Part shown: positions 1-4,967 of the stretch, one piece after another
Position numbering within the stretch: the stretch's first letter is position 1
Layout: every line of letters starts with the position of its first letter
Assembly: GCA_025998595.1 (NCBI GenBank)
Contig: BNWE01000072.1
Span: 1-6,713 of the forward strand
Length of the DNA: 6,713 bases
Reading direction: 5' to 3'
DNA from: Alphaproteobacteria bacterium
GTDB taxonomy: Bacteria > Pseudomonadota > Alphaproteobacteria > UBA3830
Position numbers and translations under genes: made by a program
The notes under the pieces: generated by a model
What the model saw: the letters and a program-made list of their open reading frames with translations, nothing else
The model's database searches: none
Told to the model about the DNA's origin: nothing

Positions 1-77
1 GTTCCGCTGATAATCGATCCATCTTTCCAAATGGCGAATCCACATTTTGTTCCAAGATCCAATGCCAAAATATTCAT
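1..77 (-). CDS. RuvC-like crossover junction endodeoxyribonuclease, N-terminal fragment
   Basis: Only the first 25 codons lie in the window; the gene runs off the left edge. Translation from the ATG at 77-75 begins MNILALDLGTKCGFAIWKDG. This matches the first beta strand of RNase H-fold resolvases of the RuvC type. The Asp at residue 7, in the LALDLGT motif, would be the first metal-binding catalytic residue, as in E. coli RuvC. Phage-borne members of this family are thought to process branched DNA during replication or packaging. A stop codon in this frame at 86-84 leaves little choice of start, and the short GGAA just before the ATG is a weak ribosome site. The gene is divergent from the left regulator, with 173 bp between them. 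The family call rests on this motif alone. Confidence 0.65.
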   Translation of the reverse strand, partial: MNILALDLGTKCGFAIWKDGSIISG

Positions 78-185
78 TTCCAATTACCATATGCTCTCAT
101 AAATATCTATTCAGTGTTCGCAGGATTTTATCTAAAGCCACACGCAAACATAAGTCTTAATGTTCAGTTAATTTTTATTAGTATT

Positions 186-201
186 TTGATAACATTTGTC
201 T
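186..201 (+). promoter_or_regulatory. Shared 16-bp motif upstream of left regulator
   Basis: TTGATAACATTTGTCT matches 14 of 16 bases of TTGATAATAGTTGTCT at 6664-6679, next to the start of the right regulator. Both copies sit in the leader of a regulator gene: about 50 bp before the ATG on the left and about 17 bp on the right. Their orientation relative to the two genes is opposite. It could be an operator or a promoter element (TTGATA resembles a -35 box), but no convincing -10 box is placed correctly. The function is unknown. Confidence 0.25.
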
Positions 202-207
202 GTGTTC

Positions 208-227
208 TCGGCGTTTGCCGATTTTTT
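208..227 (+). terminator. Terminator-like hairpin in the leader of the left regulator
   Basis: The arms TCGGC (208-212) and GCCGA (217-221) close a 5-bp stem around the loop GTTT and are followed at once by six T. This is the shape of a small intrinsic terminator reading rightwards; on the other strand there is no T-run after the stem. It ends only 13 bases before the GGAGG ribosome site of the regulator. Transcription of that gene must therefore either cross it or start inside an implausibly short space. No rightward gene lies upstream in the window. It may be a leader attenuator, or a weak hairpin of no effect given the short stem. Confidence 0.4.
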
Positions 228-250
228 GTTTTAATAAATTGGAGGATCTT

Positions 251-748
251 ATGCTTAAAAAAATATCCCAGGAATCAAAGGAAGATGCGTTATCAAAGCT
301 TGAAGTAGACGCATCGAATCTGCTTCGCACAGCGAAAGAAGTTTGTAAAATCTTCTCGAATCCGCAGAACGCGCAAGCATGCAACGAAGAATTACTTATC
401 GTTTCAATAGTAGAACAAACTGCCTTTGCAAACGGCATTGAAATTATAAGCGGTCGCGCTCACCTGCAACTCGCTATTTTCGAAATTCTTTGCGAGCATT
501 ATAAAGAACATTATTTTGAAACTGAAACATCATTTCTGAATACAAAACAAATAATCAAATTATTAATCAAAAATAAGGCTACGAAGTGGACTATCGAAAC
601 AGAACTTAACCCAATTCAGATTATTCAGGCGATTGATAAGATCAAACTATCTGCGTTTAAAAAACTCAACAAAGAAATAATCGTATCTAAAAAATGGAAG
701 GAATATGCTATTAGCCCAAATGTTATAGTCAAAAAAGGAGGCATATAG
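251..748 (+). CDS. Stand-alone OmpR/PhoB-type winged-helix regulator (left cassette)
   Basis: This 165-aa protein is probably a DNA-binding regulator of the downstream operon. The start at 251 is chosen because a strong GGAGG (241-245) sits 5 bases before it; a longer reading from 215 would begin inside a leader hairpin. Residues 1-45 look helical and unlike a receiver domain. Residues about 60-160 align by eye with the right-hand regulator at 6135-6647 (shared AF-NGI, then an A-I/L-EIL helix). The right copy ends in a motif typical of the Trans_Reg_C winged helix, so the fold is assigned here by homology to it; the left C-terminus itself (IIVSKKWKEYAIS) is a weak match. The last codons contain an inverted copy of the repeats that follow the gene, suggesting autoregulation. 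Overall identity to the right copy is low, so the two probably recognise different sites. Confidence 0.55.
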   Translation: MLKKISQESKEDALSKLEVDASNLLRTAKEVCKIFSNPQNAQACNEELLIVSIVEQTAFANGIEIISGRAHLQLAIFEILCEHYKEHYFETETSFLNTKQIIKLLIKNKATKWTIETELNPIQIIQAIDKIKLSAFKKLNKEIIVSKKWKEYAISPNVIVKKGGI

Positions 749-769
749 AAGCAAGCGACTATAACATTT
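718..769. repeat. 13-bp inverted repeat spanning the regulator stop codon
   Basis: The sequence at 718-730 is the exact reverse complement of GACTATAACATTT at 757-769. The first copy lies within the last ten codons of the regulator and the second is the first site of the repeat array. In RNA the two could pair around a 26-base loop that includes the stop codon. In DNA they are two oppositely oriented copies of the same putative binding site, with starts about 39 bp apart. Confidence 0.6.
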
Positions 770-867
770 TTCCAAAAGCTATAACATTTTTGGGAGGCCC
801 TCATTTATCAAGGGCGATTTTGGCCGAAAAGCTATAACATTTTTTGAGAAACGATATAACCATTTTT
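757..867 (+). promoter_or_regulatory. Four-site direct-repeat array, left cassette (putative operator)
   Basis: Four copies of CTATAACATTTTT or a close variant lie between the regulator and the sigma-like gene. The CTATAAC core starts at 759, 779 and 832, and a variant (ATATAAC, then an extra C before ATTTTT) starts at 854. Spacings are 20, 53 and 22 bp, near two, five and two helical turns, so the sites lie on about one face of the helix. Copies 2 and 3 share a longer core beginning AAAAG. OmpR/PhoB-family proteins bind tandem direct repeats, so the adjacent regulator is the natural candidate ligand; this is inference. The cores contain TATAAC, which resembles a -10 box, so some copies could also act in promoter recognition. 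Confidence 0.6.
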
Positions 868-911
868 GAGGCTGTTCCATACTTGCTCTCGTTAGCGAGG
901 TAATGGGTTGA

Positions 912-1904
912 ATGACTGAATATATGAGTAAGGAAATAATGTCGAGGATTCATACTTATGCAAGAAAGCTGTGTAAGTTGAAGTCGCTGCATTTTATGGA
1001 TCATGAAGATATTCAGCAGGAGTTGTTATGTGAACTGATTTCGAGCGCAAAGGCCTATGATCAAAGCAAAGGCGATTTTTTGCATTTTGCAAATGTTGTT
1101 TTGCAGAAGAAATATCTCATGTTGATCGAGAAATACAATCGTGAGAAAAGAGGAGCAAAAGCTCTAATTTTTGAGTATGACGATGAGCATTTCCAATCGC
1201 AGAATATTTCCTTAGACAGAATTTTGGAAGCTATTGATTTGGAAAAACTGATATCGCGACTTCCCAACAGATATCGCGATGTAATCAATTTATTTCTGAA
1301 CCACAGTGTCTTCGAAATTTTAGATATGACTGGTCGTTACAGATCTTCTGTGTATGCCGACATAAAACGCGCCAAAGACATGGCAAAATTCATCAGCTCA
1401 TTGGGCGAAAAATATCTCGCTAACGGTTTTTTCAATAGTGGAGTAAATATGAAAAATTTAGCGGTACTGGAAACTTTAAGCGCAAAGGAAATTAGCGCGT
1501 TGGACGTGTACGATCTCATGGATCTACATGACCAAATTACAAAATTAACAAGTCATGCAAAAGAGTTGAAAGAAAAACTGGACGATGGATTGAACCTACG
1601 TTTTGCGGAATCTGTAAAAAACAATCTGCGAATGGAAAACAAAGATACGGGCACAACGAGATTTTTCGATGGTGCTTTTCAAATAGTTGCAGAGGTTCCG
1701 AAAAAGGTTACTTGGGATAACGAAAAAATGGAGGAGCTAGTAAAACGTATTTCAAACGAGCAAAGAAAATCGTTTGTAAAAGTCGTTTATTCGATAGAGG
1801 AACGGAAATATTCTGCACTGCCTTATGAGTATCAGGAGTTGTTTATGGAAGCACGAACAATTACTCCTGGAAAAACGAAATTCCAGATTACGATTGGGGA
1901 ATAA
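912..1904 (+). CDS. Sigma-70-like protein read in frame into a 151-aa phage protein (left)
   Basis: This is a 330-aa reading frame in two parts. Residues 1-179 resemble a small sigma-70-family factor. A region-2-like helical segment at about 10-80 includes HEDIQQEL (31-38) and FANVVLQKK, followed by a basic stretch. A region-4-like helix-turn-helix lies at about 110-165 (LEKLISRLPNRYRD, then FEILDMTGRYRSSVYADIKRAK). Residues 180-330 are the separate conserved protein described at 1449-1904. Full-length translation would give a fusion; internal initiation would give the second part alone. The start at 912 has only a distant GAGG (897-900), and ATG 924 is an alternative. A role directing RNA polymerase to phage promoters is plausible but unproven, since key residues are divergent. 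The sigma part is only remotely similar to its counterpart in the right arm. Confidence 0.6.
   Translation: MTEYMSKEIMSRIHTYARKLCKLKSLHFMDHEDIQQELLCELISSAKAYDQSKGDFLHFANVVLQKKYLMLIEKYNREKRGAKALIFEYDDEHFQSQNISLDRILEAIDLEKLISRLPNRYRDVINLFLNHSVFEILDMTGRYRSSVYADIKRAKDMAKFISSLGEKYLANGFFNSGVNMKNLAVLETLSAKEISALDVYDLMDLHDQITKLTSHAKELKEKLDDGLNLRFAESVKNNLRMENKDTGTTRFFDGAFQIVAEVPKKVTWDNEKMEELVKRISNEQRKSFVKVVYSIEERKYSALPYEYQELFMEARTITPGKTKFQITIGE
1449..1904 (+). CDS. Conserved 151-aa phage protein, nested in-frame start (left)
   Basis: An internal ATG at 1449 is preceded by GGAG (1440-1443) at a 5-base spacing, inside the sigma-like frame and with no intervening stop. The protein MKNLAVLETLSAKEI... has an N-terminal coiled-coil-like helix (about residues 10-55, rich in Leu, Lys and Glu) and a C-terminal part with the motifs KDTGTTRFFDGAFQI, PKKVTWDNEKM, EERKYSALP and ARTITPGKTKF. 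It resembles an uncharacterised family that I associate with recombination clusters of alphaproteobacterial phages; no biochemical function is known to me. It is about 88% identical to the right-arm copy (18 differences by hand count). Homology between the arms starts abruptly about 20 bp upstream of this ATG. That supports it as a gene in its own right. It ends 5 bp before the ATPase, whose ribosome site (GGGGA) lies in its last codons. Confidence 0.65.
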   Translation: MKNLAVLETLSAKEISALDVYDLMDLHDQITKLTSHAKELKEKLDDGLNLRFAESVKNNLRMENKDTGTTRFFDGAFQIVAEVPKKVTWDNEKMEELVKRISNEQRKSFVKVVYSIEERKYSALPYEYQELFMEARTITPGKTKFQITIGE

Positions 1905-1909
1905 AAAAC

Positions 1910-2695
1910 ATGAAAATCATAACGGCAGAAGAAAGATTAAAACAGCAGACCGGAGTAAAGATGGCAATCTTTGGGCAGTACGGCGTTGGAAAAACGTCGC
2001 TTCTAAAAACGCTAGACGAACCCACGATTTGTCTGGATTTTGAGGCTGGATTGCTGGCAGTTAAAGAGTGGCCTGGCGACTCAATTACTGTGCGAACTTG
2101 GGAGGAAGCGCGTGACATAGCATGTCTGGTTGGCGGAGCAAACCCAGCATTAAAGGCGAGTTCAGCTTATAGTCAGAAGCATTTTGATGCAGTAAAAACC
2201 AAGTACAAAGATGCCGATTTTTCGAAGTATGAATGCATATTTATTGACAGCATCACCATCGCGTCTAAGTTGTGTCTTGGCTGGTGCAAATCTCAGCCGG
2301 AAGCAGTTTCAGAAAAATCTGGAAAGCAGGATGTTCGGTCAGCATACGGACTTTTAGCATCGGAAATGAGTGCTTGGTTGAATCAATTCCAACACGTGCC
2401 AGACAAGGACATTATTATTGTCGGATTGCTAGAGCAAAAAACTGACGACTTCAATCGCACGACTTGGACTCCGCAAATCGAAGGCGTAAAAACTGCAAAT
2501 GAAATTCCAGGAATTTTAGACGAGGTAATTTCTATGGTTGCCATGAAAGGCGAATCCGAAAAACTGATTAGAAAGTTTGTGTGTCATACGCTGAACACAA
2601 ATGGCTATCCAGCGAAAGATCGCAGCGGTCGTCTGAATGAAATTGAAGAGGCGCATCTTGGAAAGTTGCTGAACAAAATTAAAGGCAAGAAATAA
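1910..2695 (+). CDS. Sak4/RecA-like P-loop ATPase (AAA_24 type), left copy
   Basis: This 261-aa protein has a clear Walker A motif, GQYGVGKT at residues 22-29. The DFEAG segment at 43-47 and a Walker B strand, YECIFIDS at 107-114, follow. A later hydrophobic strand (DIIIVGLLEQ) probably carries the sensor residue. Order and length fit the short phage RecA-core ATPases called Sak4 or AAA_24. These promote single-strand annealing and phage recombination, and Sak4 of phage HK620 is stimulated by its cognate SSB. The next gene here is an SSB/DUF669-like protein, as expected for such a pair. The gene starts 5 bp after the preceding stop, consistent with translational coupling. It is about 79% identical to the right-arm copy, with the Walker motifs kept and changes concentrated at about 84-108 and in the C-terminal third. 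Confidence 0.8.
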   Translation: MKIITAEERLKQQTGVKMAIFGQYGVGKTSLLKTLDEPTICLDFEAGLLAVKEWPGDSITVRTWEEARDIACLVGGANPALKASSAYSQKHFDAVKTKYKDADFSKYECIFIDSITIASKLCLGWCKSQPEAVSEKSGKQDVRSAYGLLASEMSAWLNQFQHVPDKDIIIVGLLEQKTDDFNRTTWTPQIEGVKTANEIPGILDEVISMVAMKGESEKLIRKFVCHTLNTNGYPAKDRSGRLNEIEEAHLGKLLNKIKGKK

Positions 2696-2710
2696 AAGAG
2701 GAGAATCAAA

Positions 2711-3211
2711 ATGGACTTTAATACAGCAGAATTACAGACGGAATTTGGATTGATTCCAGCAGGGACGATTGCAAAAGCAATATTGGTCGTAAAACCAGGA
2801 AGCGATTTTTCTGACCCGTTTTTAACCAGAAGTAAAAACAGCGATTCCGCATATTTGGATTGTGAATTCATAATTCTCGAAGGTCAATATGCCAAAAGAA
2901 AAATCTTCGACAAGATAGGAATCAATGGCAGTGATGCTTGGATCAACATGGGCAAATCGCGAATCCGTGCGATTCTTGAATCAGCCAAAAACGTCAATCC
3001 GAAAGATATGTCTGAAAACGCAATGGCAGCCAGAAGAATAAATTCATTCGGTGAATTGGATGGACTGGAGGTTGTAATCAAAATCGGCATCGAAAGCGAC
3101 AAAAGCGGCACACACAAAGACAAGAACAAGGTCGTATCGATTATTACTCCGGATCACCAAATGTACAAAAATTATAAGAATAATTCCGGCTACATTCCTT
3201 GGGGTATATGA
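2711..3211 (+). CDS. DUF669-like / SSB-like phage ssDNA-binding protein, complete copy
   Basis: This is a 166-aa acidic-to-neutral protein with a strong GAGGAG ribosome site (2698-2703). The N-terminal half has the pattern of phage DUF669/SSB-like proteins: a PAG turn (residues 16-18) leading into a strand (AKAILVV), then a strand pair around LDCEFIILEGQYAKRKIFDKI (about 49-69). The C-terminal half has a helical segment around IRAILESAKNVNP and a final strand region with GLEVVIKIGIE. Such proteins sit beside Sak4-like ATPases and are thought to coat single-stranded DNA and assist annealing. The first 73-74 codons are nearly identical to the truncated right-arm copy (7 mismatches in 221 bp), and homology stops at 2931. 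The assignment is by pattern and context; a remote OB-fold is likely but not directly visible. Confidence 0.6.
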   Translation: MDFNTAELQTEFGLIPAGTIAKAILVVKPGSDFSDPFLTRSKNSDSAYLDCEFIILEGQYAKRKIFDKIGINGSDAWINMGKSRIRAILESAKNVNPKDMSENAMAARRINSFGELDGLEVVIKIGIESDKSGTHKDKNKVVSIITPDHQMYKNYKNNSGYIPWGI

Positions 3212-3236
3212 GCTGATGTGTGATGGGGAAGTAAGA

Positions 3237-3440
3237 ATGTGGCGTGCGATCATAAAAAGAGCAATAGCAGATGTGATCGACAGTAACGTGAGGGAACGCG
3301 AAAGAAAAGAAGCCTTCGACTGGATTTGTCAAGGAGGTCGCTATTTCGAGCGCGCGTGCGATTGTGCAAACGTTACGCCAAATGCCGTGAGAATGGAATT
3401 ATTGAAAAAAAGAATATGTAAAGCAAACAGAAATACTTAA
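3237..3440 (+). CDS. Small conserved phage protein, 67 aa
   Basis: The protein MWRAIIKRAIADVIDS... combines a basic amphipathic N-terminal helix, an E-R-rich stretch (VRERERKEAFDWI) and a C-terminal segment, ACDCANVTPNAVRMELLKK, that looks like a short helix-turn-helix. It recalls small proteins in alphaproteobacterial prophages with the pattern W-R-x-x-x-x-A ... C-x-x-A-x-x-x-P-x-x-V-R. I know of no function; DNA binding is possible. ATG 3237 is preferred over ATG 3216 because GGGGAAG (3225-3231) is correctly placed before it. The upstream ATG lacks a ribosome site and lies almost on the preceding stop. It is in the left operon and has no counterpart in the right arm, where the sequence is cut off earlier. 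Confidence 0.65.
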   Translation: MWRAIIKRAIADVIDSNVRERERKEAFDWICQGGRYFERACDCANVTPNAVRMELLKKRICKANRNT

Positions 3441-3458
3441 CTAGAAAGGACAAAAAAA

Positions 3459-3623
3459 ATGACTACAGATGCTGCGCTTTTAAAGCGCAAAGCCCTTGCT
3501 CTATTCAATTTCGTGAGTATGAAGCAAGAAAACGATAAGCGCATAGGAGATCTTACAATCGGAGATTTTCTTGAAATGTGTGGATTTATAGCAGAATTGG
3601 AGGACAACGATGAAAACGATTAA
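3459..3623 (+). CDS. Small hypothetical protein, 54 aa
   Basis: This short frame starts at ATG 3459 with AGAAAGGA (3443-3450) eight bases upstream. The product is MTTDAALLKRKALALFNFVS... and ends in a strongly acidic tail (ELEDNDEND). It is predicted to be mostly helical and has no signal peptide, cysteine cluster or recognisable motif. It begins 18 bp after the preceding stop and overlaps the next mini-gene by 14 bp; the ribosome site of that gene lies within its acidic tail. Position and spacing argue that it is translated as part of the left operon. I do not recognise the family. Confidence 0.5.
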   Translation: MTTDAALLKRKALALFNFVSMKQENDKRIGDLTIGDFLEMCGFIAELEDNDEND

Positions 3624-3672
3624 CGATAGAGGCGAACTTAAAATATTTAAAACCAAAAAAGGAGAGCAATAA
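3610..3672 (+). CDS. 20-aa mini-ORF coupled to the Bro-N gene
   Basis: ATG 3610 has a strong GGAGG (3599-3603) at a 6-base spacing. The frame gives a 20-residue basic peptide (MKTINDRGELKIFKTKKGEQ). Its stop overlaps the next start as TAATG (3670-3674), and the AAGGAG serving the next gene is in its last codons. It could be a real small protein or a translational-coupling leader for the antirepressor gene. The ribosome site and stop-start overlap are the only evidence. Confidence 0.4.
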   Translation: MKTINDRGELKIFKTKKGEQ

Positions 3673-3950
3673 TGGACAACTTAGAAATATTCAACAACGC
3701 AGAATTTGGAAATATTCGCGCAACAGAAATTGAGAGGAAATCTTACGCAGTTGGCGTAGATGTTGCTCGCGCACTGGATTATGCAAAACCAAGTCAGGCA
3801 GTTATTGACCACTGCAAGGGTATCCGTAAGTTGGGGATACCCTCTTTCAACCAATACGGCGCTGAGGTCATTCAAGAAACAAACGTAATTCCTGAAAGTG
3901 ATATTTACCGCTTAATCATCAAGGCCGCTGATCAAAGTCGCTGCCATTGA
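3672..3950 (+). CDS. Phage antirepressor, Bro-N domain only, 3'-truncated at the inversion junction
   Basis: The product resembles the N-terminal DNA-binding domain of BRO-family phage antirepressors: an AEFGNIRATEI opening, the segment YAVGVDVARALDYAKPSQAV, HCKG, then IPESDIYRLIIKAADQSR. Typical proteins continue into the rest of Bro-N and a second domain such as ANT or KilA-C. Here native sequence stops after the first two bases of codon 90. The frame then enters the inverted right arm and ends two codons later, giving 92 aa. Start and ribosome site (AAGGAG, 3659-3664) are good and overlap the previous stop. It is a broken gene in structure, though a short Bro-N product could still bind DNA. 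The missing 3' part is not in the window. Confidence 0.75.
   Translation: MDNLEIFNNAEFGNIRATEIERKSYAVGVDVARALDYAKPSQAVIDHCKGIRKLGIPSFNQYGAEVIQETNVIPESDIYRLIIKAADQSRCH
3817..3843 (+). repeat. Perfect 9-bp hairpin inside the Bro-N coding region
   Basis: AGGGTATCC (3817-3825) and GGATACCCT (3835-3843) are exact reverse complements around a 9-base loop. It encodes part of the segment after HCKG. No T-run follows on either strand, so it is not an intrinsic terminator. It could be a protein-binding palindrome or an mRNA structure. Confidence 0.5.
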
Positions 3951-4161
3951 TTCCTATCTTGTCGAAGATTCTTTTTTTGGCATATTGACCTTCGAGAATT
4001 ATGAATTCGCAATCTAAATATGCGGAATCGCTGTTTTTACTTCTGGTTAAAAACGGGTCAGAAAAATCACTTCCTGGTTTTACAACCAATATTGCTTTTG
4101 CAATTGTCCCTGCTGGAATCAATCCAAATTCCGTCTGTAATTCTGCTGTATTAAAGTCCAT
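3919..4161 (-). pseudogene. Truncated copy of the SSB/DUF669-like gene
   Basis: The first 73-74 codons match the complete gene at 2711-3211 with 7 mismatches in 221 bp. Five of these are synonymous and two give an Arg/Lys swap. Homology ends at 3941, and the frame then reads antisense bro sequence, adding a few foreign residues (FDQRP) before a stop. The product would be 80 aa and would lack the whole C-terminal half. The ribosome site and the 15-bp gap from the ATPase are preserved, so it would still be translated. The near-identity suggests recent origin or homogenisation by recombination with the complete gene. Confidence 0.75.
3940..3941. other. Inversion/fusion junction between bro and the right arm
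   Basis: Bases 3941-3960 are the exact reverse complement of 2912-2931 in the complete SSB-like gene; leftward of 3941 the match is lost and Bro-N coding sequence runs up to the same point. Two coding frames on opposite strands are cut here: bro from the left and the SSB-like copy from the right. Little microhomology is visible. A near-repeat GCCGCTG (3924-3930) / GTCGCTG (3937-3943) spans the joint. Confidence 0.8.
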
Positions 4162-4176
4162 TTTTGTTCTCCTCTT

Positions 4177-4962
4177 TTATTTCTTGCCTTTAATTTTGTT
4201 CAGTAACTTTCCGAGATGTGCATCTTCAATTTCGTTCAAATTTCCACTGCGATCTTTCGCAGGATATTTATTTTCATTCAATGTGTGACATACAAATTTA
4301 CGTTCCTGTTTTCCAAATTCATCCGTCATGGGAACCATAGATATGACTTCGTCTAGAACTCCTGGGATTTCCGATGTGGTTTTCGATCCTTCGATTTGCG
4401 GAACCCATGTGGTTTGGTTGAAGTTATCGGTTCTCTGTTCCAGAAGTCCGACGATGATCACATCTTTGTTTGGAATATGCTGAAACTGATTTAACCAAAC
4501 ACTCATTTCTGAAGCCAGTAATCCATACGCTGCTCTTGTATCTGGCTTACCGGATTTTTCCGAAATGGCTTCCGGCTGGGATTTACACCAGCCGAGACAC
4601 AACCTGGAAGCTATGGTAATACTATCCACAAAAATGCATTTGTACTTCGATAAATCGCACTCTCTGTACTTTGCTTTCGCCATCTCAAAATGCCTTTGGC
4701 CGTAGGCTGAATTTGCTTTCAACGCTGGATTCGCTCCTCCAATTAGACACGCAATATCACGTGCTTCTTCCCAAGTTCGTACAGCGATCGAGTCTCCACC
4801 CCAAGCTTGTACCGCAAGCAACCCAGCCTCAAAATCCAGACAAATCGTCGGTTCATCGATGGTTTTGAGAAGAGACGTTTTGCCGATGCCGCACTGTCCG
4901 AAGATTGCTATTTTCGCTCCGGTCTGCTCCCTCAATCTTTCTTCTGCTGTTATGATTTTCAT
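4177..4962 (-). CDS. Sak4/RecA-like P-loop ATPase (AAA_24 type), right copy
   Basis: This copy has the same 261-aa length as the left one and about 79% identity (54 differences by hand count). Walker A is GQCGIGKT at 22-29 and Walker B is YKCIFVDS at 107-114, so ATP binding should be intact. Changes cluster at about 84-108 and in a block of about ten residues after DEVISMV. Both full frames are open and most changes are conservative, which argues that both copies have been functional. Its start lies 5 bp after the stop of the 151-aa gene, as in the left arm. Its SSB-like partner in this operon is truncated, so in this arrangement it may depend on the complete left-operon partner. Confidence 0.8.
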   Translation of the reverse strand: MKIITAEERLREQTGAKIAIFGQCGIGKTSLLKTIDEPTICLDFEAGLLAVQAWGGDSIAVRTWEEARDIACLIGGANPALKANSAYGQRHFEMAKAKYRECDLSKYKCIFVDSITIASRLCLGWCKSQPEAISEKSGKPDTRAAYGLLASEMSVWLNQFQHIPNKDVIIVGLLEQRTDNFNQTTWVPQIEGSKTTSEIPGVLDEVISMVPMTDEFGKQERKFVCHTLNENKYPAKDRSGNLNEIEDAHLGKLLNKIKGKK

Positions 4963-4967
4963 GTTTT

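Larger units (their letters stand above)
1425..2931 (+). repeat. Left arm of a ~1.5-kb diverged inverted repeat
   Basis: This arm carries the 151-aa gene, the ATPase and the first 221 bp of the SSB-like gene, in the same order and spacing as the right arm. From 1449 to 2931 it is exactly as long as 5423 to 3941 (1,483 bp), with identical intergenic gaps. The outer limit near 1425 is approximate, where similarity fades into the sigma-like domains. Identity is highest at the inner end (214 of 221 bp). Confidence 0.85.

Noticed and set aside
215..250. A longer N-terminus for the left regulator starting at ATG 215.
   Set aside because: It starts inside the leader hairpin with no ribosome site, whereas ATG 251 has GGAGG at ideal spacing.
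757..867. The left repeat array as a CRISPR or as replication-origin iterons.
   Set aside because: Repeat units are about 13 bp with unequal gaps and no spacers of CRISPR size. No replication initiator gene or DnaA box is visible, and the position between a regulator and its target fits an operator better.
903..911. A minimal ATG-GGT-TGA reading frame just before the left sigma-like start, overlapping as TGAATG.
   Set aside because: The nearby GAGG is only two bases from this ATG, too close for normal initiation, and the right arm has no equivalent.
3940..3941. The palindromic layout as a multiple-displacement-amplification artefact.
   Set aside because: Such artefacts give arms identical to each other, whereas these arms differ substantially and both keep open frames. 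A chimera of two related phages in an assembly is not excluded.
4001..4288. A 95-aa plus-strand frame with a close match at 2605-2871 on the minus strand, seeming to be a repeated gene.
   Set aside because: Both are antisense shadows of the SSB-like/ATPase junction, and they match only because the arms are homologous. Neither has convincing coding context.
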